A stretch of DNA of 64,000 nucleotides from positions 6,131,382-6,195,381 of the forward strand of contig NC_084474.1 in NCBI RefSeq assembly GCF_027409185.1, written 5' to 3'. The translations under genes and the position numbers were made by a program. This document shows, one piece after another, positions 37,633 through 47,878 of this stretch; within the stretch, counting starts at the first letter, position 1; each line of letters begins with the position of its first letter. Origin of the DNA: Cynocephalus volans. Its lineage: Eukaryota > Chordata > Mammalia > Dermoptera > Cynocephalidae. Below the pieces are notes generated by a model. It saw nothing but the letters and a program-made list of their open reading frames with translations. It did not search any database and was not told where the DNA came from.

Positions 37633-38376
37633 TTATGCAGTAACTGCCCTGCTGCTAGGGCTCTTAAACAGGGTGCCCAGCCTCATATAGTGGGGTCCAA
37701 CTGTTTTGATAGGTACAAGGGGGTGAATGGGAATGACAGCAGCGTTAACAAGGTGGAGATCTTGGATGAGACGAAAGGCGCCATTAGGTTTTTTTACAGC
37801 GAGTATGGGAGTATTGAAAGGGGAGCGAGTGGGACGGAGATATCCCTTTTTAAATAGGTCCTGAATGATGGGGCTTAACCTGAGGAGGGCTGTTGTGATT
37901 AATGGATACTGAGCCTGACAAATATATTTGGAGGGGTCTTTTAGTTTTATGTGTACAGGGGAACACTGGGCCAGAGCGGGGCTGGCAGTGTCCCAAACTG
38001 TGGGGTTAACAGGGTGCGTTAGCATGGGTAAGGACTTCTTTGGAGGGGTGGAATTAGTAGGATCTTGGGCTTGAACTAGCGCTAGGAGGAAGGAAACGGG
38101 GGAAGAGGAAGAGGACAGGGGCAAAGTAATGGAGACTTGAAGCCGTGATAGAATGTCCCGACCCAACAAGGGGACGGGGCATTGTGGCATGACTAGGAAG
38201 GAATGGGAGAAAACGGATTGAGTGCCTTGAAGACAGCAGGTTAAAAGAGGGGTTTTTTGGGGAAAGATTTGTTTACTTCCTACCCTGACTATAGAAGAGC
38301 TGCTGGAGCTGGTGGGGCCTTTATATTCCCTTAAGACCGAAAAGGTGGCTCCAGTGTCCAGAGGGAAGGTATTGGG
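37633..38376 (-). pseudogene. pol: ERV pol remnant: protease and reverse transcriptase fingers
   Basis: The protease active site DTGA is at 38347-38358 (minus). The frame stays open through PLLGRDIL, the end of protease, into the first reverse transcriptase segment (KKPNGAFRLIQDL). It then stops within an unrelated tail at 37633. An ATG at 38190 is internal to the frame. Confidence 0.8.
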
Positions 38377-38416
38377 TGGCCGTCCACAACCATGGATACC
38401 CTGGGCTCCTGCTTTG

Positions 38417-39070
38417 TTATAGAGATGGTCGGGAAGGGCCCAAGGCTCCGTCAGTCCTCCTCAGCGAGGCCCACCATAGGTGGTGTCCACGGTTCGTGGG
38501 ACTGTGGGGCAGTTGGTCCCTCACCCCTTCGGGCAAGGGGCAATCAGATCCCCAATGTCCCTTCTTTTTGCATTTTGGACAAGGAGTGGTGGGTGGCCTG
38601 GGGGTGGGGCAAGCCTTTGCCCAGTGCCCTTCCTTTCCACATTTAAAGCAGGCTCCAGGTGGAGGCTTAGAGGTGGAGGCTGTGGGAGGGCGCCCAGGGG
38701 GTTTGATAAGCTGGGCCAACATCTGGAAGTTGGCGTGGTCGGCCTTTTGTTTTTGATGTTCTTTTTCCTCCTCCCAATTATGAAAAACCTTGAAGGCCAC
38801 TGACAGGATTTCGGTCTGAGGGGTTGCAGGACCCTGCTCTAATTTTTTAAGTTTAGTTTTAATGTCGGGGTAGGATTGGGCCAGGAAATAGGTCATAAGG
38901 ACATGCCGGCCGTCTTCTGAGTTGGGGTCTAAGTTAGTGTATTGTTGAAAGGCCTGAGTTAATCTATTGAGGAACTCGGAGGGAGTTTCCTCCTTTTTTG
39001 GACAATTTCTTGAGTTTTTTGGAAATTGACGACCTTGTGAGCCAATTTTTTGAGGCCAATTATTAAGCAA
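38417..39070 (-). pseudogene. gag: ERV gag remnant: capsid end and nucleocapsid with two zinc knuckles
   Basis: A 217-codon frame. Residues 141-154 and 164-177 are two CX2CX4HX4C knuckles (CFKCGKEGHWAKAC and CPKCKKKGHWGSDC), which bind viral RNA. Upstream lies the capsid C-terminal major-homology-like part (ETPSEFLNRLTQAFQQYTNL). Two knuckles fit ERV-F/H-like gag. The frame is cut from the rest of capsid by a frameshift near 38960-39070. Confidence 0.85.
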
Positions 39071-40000
39071 GAGGCAAAATGGTCTCGAGCCTGGATTCCC
39101 TGGGCTGTGTTATAATCCCAATTAGGTTCCTGTTCTGGGACTGCTTGGGGGCCTGGCGGGTGATTCGGATTGGTACAATGGGTGTCAGTGGCATGGGTTT
39201 GGGCTGTATCCCAGACCCTGCGGCATTCCTTGGGGAGGAGGGTATTGGCTAGGAGCATGAAGATGTCATGATGTGTGAGGCTGTAGGCCTGCAGGATCCA
39301 TTGGAATTCTTTAATGTAGGTGGTAGGGTGGGTAGAGAAAGAGCCTAGTCTTTTTTCTAATTCTGTAAGGTCAGCTAGGGAAAAGGGAACATGGACTACT
39401 CCTTCAACCCCAGCTACCTCACGTAGTGGGGCGATTGTTAAAGGGGTGGGGGGAGGTCCTCGGGAATGGGTGAAAGGGGGGTCTTAGTGGGTCAGGAGTA
39501 GGTGAGGGTAAAGACGTGGGAGTGGATGGCTCAGGAGGTGCAGAAGGTGACACGCATGATGGGGGAGGAGGAGCAGGCGCCGGAGGCACTGGGGGAGGAG
39601 GAGGTCGGTAGAGTGGGGGTTCATCAGCAGGGTCGAAGGTGGAAGAATCGAGGGGTGACTGTGAAGAGGGTTTACAGGCTAAAAGGACTTGAGAGGGAGC
39701 ACAGGAGGAGCAGAGGGCGGGGTTCTGAGCCAAGAGGCGAAAAGCCTCGATGTAGGGGATCTCCTTCCATTTTTTTAGGCGCTGGCAGTAGTTAAAGAGG
39801 TCTCATAGAATGTTAGGATCTAGTGTGCCCTCAGGGGGCCATGTGTTTTGATTACCTAAAGGATAATAAGGCCAATCTTGTGTACAGAATTTGGTGAGGA
39901 GTTTGGGCTCAATATCCGGCCTGAGGGAAAGGTTGGTGAGGTTTTTCAGAAGGCACTGCAGTGGAGAGTCCCCTAGGGAGGAGGAGGAAGTGCCTATTCT
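38959..40000 (-). pseudogene. gag: ERV gag remnant: capsid and matrix/p12 parts in several frames
   Basis: Frames at 38959-39258 (capsid-like) and 39419-39733 (proline-rich, with PPLY, a PPXY-type late budding motif) are pieces of one gag polyprotein separated by frameshifts. A matrix-like part up to about 40000 is broken. Confidence 0.7.
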
Positions 40001-40672
40001 GGTCTCTTAATGGGAATTTAGACAGAAATCGGACAGAGATTTAGTGATAGGACAGATCCTTTGGCCAGTTGGGAAAGGCAGGATCCTAGAGGGCGTCCCC
40101 AGTAGGTCACGTCAGTCCCGGCAGGTCCAGGTACAAACCAGGAGGAGAGAAGGGAGGTGTGGGTCGTCACTCAGACCTCCACTTCTCTAGGGCAAAAGCC
40201 CAGTGCCTGAAGGAACCTAGCGCCAGGATTTTCTGGTCGGGTCCCGCACCCGGGAAGTGGAGAGAAGAGAGTGGTGGACAGGAGGGTGAAGGAGAGAACA
40301 GAATGGGGCTTTTAACCTCCAAAAATGAAAGTAAAAGTTTACCGGGGCTTTGGAACCTGTTATAGTTTGGGAATTTATGGTGGTCGTGAAGACCATGGTG
40401 GGGTGGGGTATGGGCGTTAGGGGCTACCGGACGATCTAGACTCCCTGTGGTAGCCTGAAAAAGGGCTGGTGCCCTTTAGGAAAGGGGGATTACCTAATGA
40501 TGAGCCGGTGGTAAGTGGAAGGATCCAGCACCAAAAAGAATGGACAAGGGTGGACCGTCAGTGGTGAGCGGTGGAAGGGAGGCTGGTCCTGGTGGGACGG
40601 AGTTCCCGAGGGGCGACTTGGAAAGTGCTGCCGCTGCGATTCGAAAAGTGTTACAGCTCGAGAGAAACTCCG
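40001..40672 (-). other. ERV leader between primer site and gag
   Basis: Non-coding leader of the minus-strand provirus. It would hold the packaging signal and splice donor; neither was identified. Confidence 0.5.
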
Positions 40673-40690
40673 TCCCGGGTTTCGGCACCA
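40673..40690 (-). other. Primer binding site for tRNA-Phe
   Basis: The plus strand TCCCGGGTTTCGGCACCA equals the 3' end of tRNA-Phe, so the proviral strand carries its complement, two bases from the LTR. An 18-of-18 match. Confidence 0.93.
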
Positions 40691-40692
40691 AA

Positions 40693-40942
40693 TGAAAGGA
40701 CGAGTCGACACCAGTTGACGATCCACCGGAGAGAGCTCGTTTATTAGGCAGCACACACACATATATATATAGGGCTTTTAGGGAAGGCTGATTGGCTTAA
40801 AATACAATCCCTACTTAGAGGGCAACCAGCGCCATGACGGTGTGTGGCCGAGAAGGACCTATGTGATCAGGGTGTGATCCCTTGGGGCATTTGGGTTCTT
40901 ACATTTCTCGGTGTGATCCCTTGGGGCATTTGGGTTCTTACA
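40693..40942 (-). repeat. 5' LTR of the Phe-primed ERV
   Basis: Plus-strand text from TGAAAGGACGAGTCGACACC to ATTTGGGTTCTTACA. Same TATA, AATAAA and U3 tandem repeat as the other LTR. Confidence 0.92.
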
Positions 40943-40947
40943 GACCT

Positions 40948-41252
40948 AGGCTAAGGAGCATACTCCAGTTTTCTGTCACTGTTCTCCTGATAGGCATCAC
41001 TGTAATGTTCCTGGTGTGCTATATTCTCTCAAGAGTATTAAATGTGTGTTCACAGCCAGGTGGTCTTGCTGTGATTAGAGCGACCAAAAGAAGATGAACA
41101 GCAAGAGGAATGGTTCCTCAATGAGCCTGATATTGTGACTTAGGATTTCACACCAGGAGAAACACAAACCGGCCGTGATAGTGACAAAGAGTGGCACTCA
41201 TGCCCAAGTTTTGGTCAATTTCTCATAAATGAGAGGCTGGCCAAAAGAGAAT
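40948..41252 (+). pseudogene. 3' env end and polypurine region of the old provirus
   Basis: A plus-strand frame contains a hydrophobic span (FSVTVLLIGITVMFLVCYIL) and a short basic tail to a stop at 41097, like the end of a retroviral TM protein. It then runs to the purine-rich GGCCAAAAGAGAAT before the 3' LTR. The left partner is at 33766-34254. Confidence 0.5.
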
Positions 41253-41597
41253 TGTTAAAAACAAGTTTAATAGGGAGGCTATTAGGCTAGATGGCTCCAG
41301 CATCTTGAGTTCCTACATAAAGAAACTGAAGCCCAATGTCAACAGCAAAATGAAATTTAAGCTTAACCAACTGGAAATCACCAACTAACCTCTAACTAGG
41401 AACTTTTCACCTTTAGCCAATCAAATATATTTTTTTGGTCTTGCTTCCATGAGCACCTTATAAAAGTTTTCCTCTTCTTCCCCCTCCCTCCTCAAATGAA
41501 GTGCTGAACCACTTGTAGTTTGGTGATACCTGAGACAAGAATCACTGCTCAAATAAACTCTTTCAAATTTTAATGTGCCTAAGTTTATCTTTTAACA
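41253..41597 (+). repeat. 3' LTR of the old provirus
   Basis: Begins TGTTAAAAACAAGTTTAATA and ends TATCTTTTAACA; contains AAATAAACTCTTTCAAATTT. CCTG follows at 41598-41601. Confidence 0.75.
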
Positions 41598-41905
41598 CCT
41601 GTTTCTTTTATTGGAGAATGACGTTAGAACCCATAATTTGGGCACTTGGTGTGCTCTGCTACTAAAATGTCATTGCTTCTAGGTCATCTCAGGGTATAAA
41701 TGTAGGAAACATATGTGTGTATACTAACCCATGTAGACACACATCTATATTTCTGTATTTACAAATATATATATATCCACAGACATGTATAAATAAATAT
41801 TCATGAGTTCATACTGATACAGCTGATTCCAAAACAACACCACAGATTCATTTTAGCCATTCCTCTTTCCTTTCCATTCATCCTTTCCTTTTAATCGGGC
41901 TATCT

Positions 41906-42002
41906 TTTTTGTTTTTCTTTTGGCAGCCGGCCAGTGCAGGGATCCGAATTTTTGACCTTGGTGTTATGAGCAGCATGCTCTCCCAGGTGAGCTAACAAGC
42001 CA
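41906..42002 (-). repeat. tRNA-Ile-derived SINE, monomer
   Basis: Plus-strand GGGATCCGAATTTTTGACCT and CAGGTGAGCTAACAAGCC; a diverged monomer. Confidence 0.75.
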
Positions 42003-42227
42003 AACTATTTAATCAGGCAATTTTGATAAGAAAACTTAAAACAGAAAATGGTGATTGGAACTTAGTTATCTTTTCAGTCGACCTAAAAGCAGAGGTTAAA
42101 GAAGTAGTTGGTTATAATCTTTTCAGCCTTCTTAAAAATTATATGTAGAGAAAGAGTAAAGGAAATAATAGTTCTACTTTATCTTTTTATTCTTACTCCT
42201 TCCAACTAAGCCACTAATTATAGACAT

Positions 42228-42335
42228 CACAACGCAAAGGTTAAAAGCTTAGGCTTTAGAGTCAGACAACCTATGTTTGTTTATTCTCTGGTTCACTACT
42301 TGTGACCTCAAGAAAATTACTTAACTTCTCTGGTG
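42228..42335 (+). repeat. MIR SINE remnant
   Basis: TTAAAAGCTTAGGCTTTAGA, then GTCAGACAACCTATGTTTG, then CACTACTTGTGACCTCAAGA and AAATTACTTAACTTCTCTG follow the MIR 5' half in order. Confidence 0.8.
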
Positions 42336-42336
42336 G

Positions 42337-44982
42337 GACCTTGAATGCTGCATTCTCCAGAGGGAGCAAATAGTATGTCCTCACAAGGCAGAAGGGATGG
42401 AAAGGGTAAGAGGGAGCTAGCTAGTTTCCTCAAGCCCTTTTATAAGGGCACTAATTCATTCATGAGGGTTACATTAGTCCATTTCTATTGCTTACAACAG
42501 CGATACCTGAAACTGGGTAATTTATAAAGAAACAGTATTTTTTGCTTACTGTTTTGGAGGCTAAGTCCAAAGTCCAGGCACCACATTTTGTGAGGTGACT
42601 CTACAGCAATGCAGAGTGTCACATTCTGAGAAAGGCAGAAGCAAGAGAGAGAGAGAGCTTCTTATGTGCTCTCCTTTTATAGCCCTCAGAACCATGCTTG
42701 TGACCACCATTAAACCATCAACTTATTAATCCATTTACTAGGACATCATTCTCACAATCTAATCATCTCTTCAAGGCCCCACCTTTCAATTATCATAATA
42801 GGATTTCCCACTTTCTTAACACTGTCACAGTGGGGGTTAAGTTTCTAACACATAGACTGCGGGGGAACATAATTCAATGTACAGCATTCTGCCCTGACCC
42901 CCAAAGTTCATGTCTTTCCCACAGATAAATACATTCATTCCATCCCCGAAGTCTTAACTTGTTTCAACTCAAAGGTCCAAAGTCCCAAGTTCCATCTGTG
43001 AAATCAAAACAAGTTATCTACTTCCAAGATAAAATGGTGAGACAAATATAAGGTACATATTCCCACTCAAAAAGGGAGAAATAGACCAAAAGAATGGGGT
43101 GAGAGGTTCTAAGCAAGTCAGAAACCCAGCAGCTCAGGCATTAAATATCAAAGCTGGCGAATTATACCTTGACTCCGTGTTTGGCACATAGGCATGGGGG
43201 TTGGGTCACCAAGTCCTTGGGCAGCCCTGTTTCTATGGCTTTTCTAGTCTCCCACCATGCTTTAACTCTCCTAGGCTGGCATTGCACCCTGGTAGCTCTA
43301 CAATTCTGGGGTCCGCATGGTGGTCCCACTCCCACAGCTCCACTAGGCATGGCTCTGGTGGGGATTTTCTGCAGCAACTCTGACCCCACGTTGTTGCTTG
43401 GCATTGTTCTAACAAAGGTTGTCTGCAGTGACTCCGCGCCTGCAACGGATCTCTTCCTGGGTCCCCAGGTTTTTCCATACATCCTTTGAAATCAGCTATG
43501 CGAGGCTCCCAAGCCTCTATAGCTCTGGCATTCTGTAAGCCTGGGGACTTAACACCACATGGATGCAGCCAAGCCTTCTGGCTGGTATCTTCTGAAGCTA
43601 TGGGTCCAGCCAAACTTGGGGCCAATTTAGCCACAGCTGGAACAGCCAAAGCACCCAGGGTGCTGGTGCTGAGAGCAGATTTCTGAGGTGGCCCTGGGCA
43701 GTGAGCCTGTGGAAGGTGCCTAAGGCCTGTTCCCCAAGACCATTCTGTCTCCCTGGATGTCTGGGCCTGTGATGGAAGGTGCAGCCTCAAAGTTCTCTGA
43801 AATGCCTTCAGTATATTTTTTTCTTTCTCTTGATAATCCCTTTTTTTCTTACTAATCTCCTTAGCAACAGTCACTGGGCTATATTCTTGGTTTCCTGTGT
43901 CAAACGGACTTTCTCACTCTTTATGTGGCCATGCTGAGAGCTTTCCAACTTTTTGCCCTCTGTTTTCTTTTGACTTATAAATTTTGGCTTTATGTCATGC
44001 ATTTTCTGCTATAATTCAGCATATGCTGTTGCAAGTGTCCATGCAGACTCCTGAATGCTTTGCTGCTTAGAAATTTCTTCTGCTGAATACCCTGGTTCAG
44101 CACCTTTAAGATCCACATTCCGTAAAAACTTTTGGGCATGAATAGAATACAACCAAGTTTCTTGCCAGTTCATAGCAAGGGTGATCTTTGCCCCAGTTTC
44201 CAATAAGCTCCTTCTCATTTACATCTGAGATCTTCTCAGTATGGCCTTTACTGTCCATATTTCTATCAACATTCTAGTCACCAACATTTAACCAGTCTAA
44301 GATGTTCCAAACTTTTCCTGGTCTTTTTGTCTTTTAATCTCACATCTCCAGCATCTAGGCTTCTTCTAGCCTGCTCCTCCAAATTTTTCCAGTCTCTCCT
44401 CAACACCCAGTTCCAAAGCCACTTCCACATTTTCGAGTATTTGTTATAAGCAACACCCCACTCCTGGTACCAATTTTCTGTATTAGTATGTTTCTGCTGC
44501 TTATAACAGAAGTATCTGAAACTGGGTAATTTGCAAAGAAACAGTATTTATTACTTACTGTTTGGGAAGCTGTTAAGTCCACGGTCCAAAGAACGTATCT
44601 GGTGAGGTGACTACAGCGATGCAGGGTGTCACATTCTGAGAAACACAGAAGCAAGAGAGAGAGAGATTCTTTCACACTATCCTTTTAAAGCCCTCAGAAC
44701 CACACCCATGACTACCATTAAACCATCAATTTACTAATCCATTTACTAGGACATGATCCTCACAATCTAATCACCTCTTCAAGGCCCCACCCCCTTAACA
44801 CTGTCACAATACGGGTTAAGTCTCTAATACATAGACTTTGGGGGAAACAACTTAATCCACAGCAAGGGTGAAACCCTCATGACCTAATTACCTCCTAAAG
44901 GCCCTACCTCTTAATACAATTGCACTGAGGATTAAGTTTCCACATGAATTTTGGAGGAGACACAGACATTCAAATCACAGCA
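42337..44982 (-). repeat. MaLR-type LTR fragment split by MaLR provirus 3
   Basis: The halves 42337-42469 and 44880-44982 read as one reversed LTR when the inner element is removed; the right half ends TTCAAATCACAGCA. The junction carries the duplicated AGGGT. Confidence 0.75.
42470..44874 (-). mobile_element. MaLR provirus 3 (minus strand), full-length
   Basis: LTR 42470-42885 (about), internal to 44478, LTR 44479-44874. AGGGT flanks it at 42465-42469 and 44875-44879. The LTRs are visibly more diverged from each other than those of provirus 2. The internal region contains a minus-strand frame of 213 codons at 43233-43874 that is a remnant without known function. Confidence 0.87.
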
Positions 44983-45685
44983 TGAATATACTCTCTGAAG
45001 TTAGGTTAGAGTCCCAGGCTTCTTTGTTTGAAATGTACTTGCTGGGATGGAAGTCTTTCTTCCTGGCTCTTTGTTTGGAGTTGGGATTGTCCCTTAACTC
45101 CTTGGGCTAGGTATCTTTCTTCTTGGCTCTCTGTCTTGAGTGGGTGAAATGAAAGAAAGGAAAAAAATAGGCCCACTCCTTTACTTTCCCATAACCCAAT
45201 TAGCAGGGCATTTAGCATGAAGGAGAATCCCCCATCTATATGGCAATGTGAATCATTGACAGCTACAGGTAGCTTCTGTGGTTTAAATCAGGCCTGGGAA
45301 GGAGGCAAATGCTCATTCATAAATAGCTGTGGGCATTTTATTTGGAAGGTTGTCAGGTCAATGACATGTTTTTCTCAAGAGAATAGATTATGCTGCCTCC
45401 TAGAAAAATCTATGATTTGCTTGGCAAGGGGTGCTTGCTTCCTAGGTGCCCAGGGCAGGGGCCTTGGAGGCAGTTTTAGCAGGAGGAAAGCTGCTAGTTC
45501 CCACGGGGCTGATAGAAGCAGAGTGGCATGATCTAGTGGGGGGCCGAGGGCTGGAGCAGCAGAGGGGAGATGTCCCTTCTGGAGCACTGGGATGGGAAGG
45601 GAAGCAGAAAAATATTGGAAAGACCTCCTGTTCCTAGAAAGTATTGCAAATAATTAAGTTAGTTTCGACCTCTATCACTCCTATT
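44983..45685. other. Intergenic, no recognised element
   Basis: Unique-looking DNA with short opposing frames. No repeat was recognised. Confidence 0.5.
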
Positions 45686-46020
45686 TTTTTTTTAAATTTG
45701 AGGTGAAATTCACATGGCATAAAATTGGCCATTTTATAACACCATGCTCTAACCAACTGAGCTAACTGGCCAGCCCAAAAATGACTATTTTAAAGTTAAC
45801 AATTCACTGGAATTTAGTATATTCACAATGTTGTGCAACCACCACCTCTATCTAATTTCAAATGTTTTCATCACCCCAAAATAAATTCCTGTGCCCATTA
45901 CACAGTCATGCCCATTTCCCCCCCCCCACTCCTAGCATCCAGTGACTACTAATCTGCTTTATGTCCCTATAGATTTGTCTGTTCTGGACATGTCATATGA
46001 ATGGGCTGTCGAGGCCACCC
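45686..46020 (-). repeat. L1 3'-end fragment with a SINE stub
   Basis: TGGAATTTAGTATATTCACA, then ATGTTGTGCAACCACCACCT is the reversed 3' end of an L1M/MA-type element. A 45-base piece of tRNA-Ile SINE (45733-45777, CAACTGAGCTAACTGGCCAG) interrupts it. Confidence 0.65.
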
Positions 46021-46051
46021 TCATGGTAGCATGATCAGTACTTCATTACTT

Positions 46052-46222
46052 TTTTTTTTTTTTTTTTTAAAGATGACCGGTAAGGGGATCTCAACCCTTG
46101 GCTTGGTGTTGTCAGCACCACGCTCAGCCAGTGAGCAAACCAGCCATCCCTATATAGGATCCGAACCCGTGGCCTTGGTGTTATCAGCACCACACTCTAC
46201 TGAGTGAGCCACGGGCCGGCCT
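46052..46222 (-). repeat. tRNA-Ile-derived SINE, dimer
   Basis: T tail, two units in reverse, and a perfect 16-bp duplication CAGTACTTCATTACTT at both sides. Confidence 0.95.
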
Positions 46223-46707
46223 CAGTACTTCATTACTTATGGTTGAATATGTTCCCCCTCTTCTTGCTCTTTTGAGACTTACCAGGTCATTTAAAAAGTT
46301 ATTTCATTTACCTCCATTGCATTCTGGTCTGCATTTGATTCCACAAGGACTGTGAGATGATATATACTTAGCCAGAAGAAGATCAGCAGCAGCACAGAAC
46401 TGTCCAAGTATGAACAGGAGTCAGATGAAGTCTTCTGAGCATATCCCTTCTGAGAGGACCCTGTCACATCCAGCTTTCATATGAATATGGGATTATTGTT
46501 TTTATAAGTAACAATGACTTCTGCTGCTCCTTTTGGTTGCCTATATCTAAGTTTTCCTGGGAGCCCCTCTACTTTGTTGGAGGATTGTGGTGAATAACTC
46601 TGTAGCAAACAGAAACAATTATTCATGACTTTCTGTTAGCTTAAGGAAAGTGTTATTGGAAGATAATTTACAAATAATGAAATTATTTGTATTCTTGGCA
46701 TACTACT

Positions 46708-47129
46708 TGTATTAGTCAGTTTTCTATTGCTTGTAACAGAATACTTGAAACTGGATAATTTATAAAGAAATGAAATTTATTTCTTACAGTTTGGAAGGCT
46801 GGGAAGTCCAAGGTGGAGGGACTGCATCAGGTGAGGGCCTTCTTCTTGGTGGGGACTCTTGACAGTGTCCCAAGGTGCAAAGTACCACATGGCGAGGGCT
46901 GAGCAAGAGCGTGTGACATGCTCCTTCCTCTTCTTATGAAGTCCCTAGTGCCACTCCTGTGGTAGCCAACTCATGCATTAACCCATTAATCAATGAATGG
47001 GTTAGTCCATTCACAAGGGCATAGTCCTCATGGTCCGATCATCTCTTAAAGGCCCCACCTCTCAAGTACCATATTGGGGATTATCCTCCAACATGAGCTT
47101 TGGTGGAGACAAACATTCAGACCATAGCA
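46708..47129 (-). repeat. Solo MaLR-type LTR
   Basis: Plus-strand text TGTATTAGTCAGTTTTCTAT to TTCAGACCATAGCA. CTACT flanks it at 46703-46707 and 47130-47134. Confidence 0.9.
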
Positions 47130-47491
47130 CTACTCAAGATTCTCTAAGTGTCTGTGTCCACCTGATATGACACCACTCAGATCCTGCATGAGAAGTGCTA
47201 CTACAACCATCTGGAATGTTGTACATTTTATTTTCCTCTAAAATTTTAGTAGATATTTTCTGTTCCGAAACACAGCTAATCAGCCCTGATTTCCCTAATC
47301 ATGACCTATGATCTATCTATTAACAGGTAGAATGGAGGAAGCACTCCTGTTTGCAGTGATTGGTAGCCATAAACTCCTAGGGATCCCAGGATGCAGCCTG
47401 ATCAAAGGCTTTTCTGAAAGGGTCCTACGTGTAAAATTTTGTTATTGGGTCTAGACTTCAAATGCATTATGCTTGTTAAACCAGCAATTTT

Positions 47492-47645
47492 TTTGTGACC
47501 GGTAAGGGGATCGCAACCCTCAGCTCGGTGTCGTCTGCACCACGCTCAGCCAGTGAGCGCACTGGCCATCCCTATATAGGATCCGAACCCGCGACCTTGG
47601 CGCTATTAGCACCGCACTCTACCAAGTGAGCCATAGGGCCGGCCC
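47492..47645 (-). repeat. tRNA-Ile-derived SINE, dimer, GC-rich variant
   Basis: Reversed dimer lacking a long A tail. A perfect 15-bp duplication TAAACCAGCAATTTT lies at 47477-47491 and 47646-47660. Confidence 0.93.
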
Positions 47646-47799
47646 TAAACCAGCAATTTTAAAGAAGAAAATAAAGCCCTAACATAATGCAGAGAAATGG
47701 AAAGTGCAACAGAAATGTTAGTCTTCTTCCATAAGTCAGGGTTCTTTCCAAACCAAGGTCTCCTGCTATAGATTTCTTCAGCTTAATTTATTTAATTTT

Positions 47800-47878
47800 T
47801 GGTGGCTGACCAGTATGGGGATCTGAACCCTTGACCTTGGTGTTGTAAGGCTGCGTTCATAACCAACTGAGCTAACCT
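47800..47878 (-). repeat. tRNA-Ile-derived SINE, monomer
   Basis: GGGGATCTGAACCCTTGACC and CAACTGAGCTAACC in reverse; old copy. Confidence 0.75.

Larger units (their letters stand above)
34260..40942 (-). mobile_element. Gammaretrovirus-like ERV (ERV-F-like), minus strand, defective
   Basis: A 6,683-base provirus with 249-250-base LTRs, GACCT target duplications at 34255-34259 and 40943-40947, a tRNA-Phe primer site, and gag, pol and env remnants in order on the minus strand. The Phe primer and the transmembrane-protein motif place it with class I, ERV-F/ERV-H-related elements (family knowledge). LTRs differ by about 9 substitutions and 2 indels, about 96% identical, so it is fairly young. 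Gag is frameshifted, most of the reverse transcriptase core is gone and the surface part of env is broken, so it cannot replicate. Confidence 0.9.
19266..41601 (+). mobile_element. Old LTR provirus (plus strand) fragmented by nested insertions
   Basis: Two LTRs of one family in the same direction lie at 19270-19610 and 41253-41597. CCTG immediately precedes the first and follows the second, as a 4-bp target duplication would. A tRNA-Leu-like primer site follows the first and a purine-rich tract precedes the second. Removing the recognised insertions leaves about 3 kb of internal DNA at 19611-20330, 26880-28447, 33766-34254 and 40948-41252. The last piece encodes a hydrophobic stretch and basic tail like the end of a retroviral envelope protein, heavily broken. 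Assignment of the middle pieces to this provirus is inference. Confidence 0.6.

Noticed and set aside
43233..43874. A 213-codon minus frame
   Set aside because: Internal MaLR provirus 3 DNA; MaLR interiors hold only remnants.
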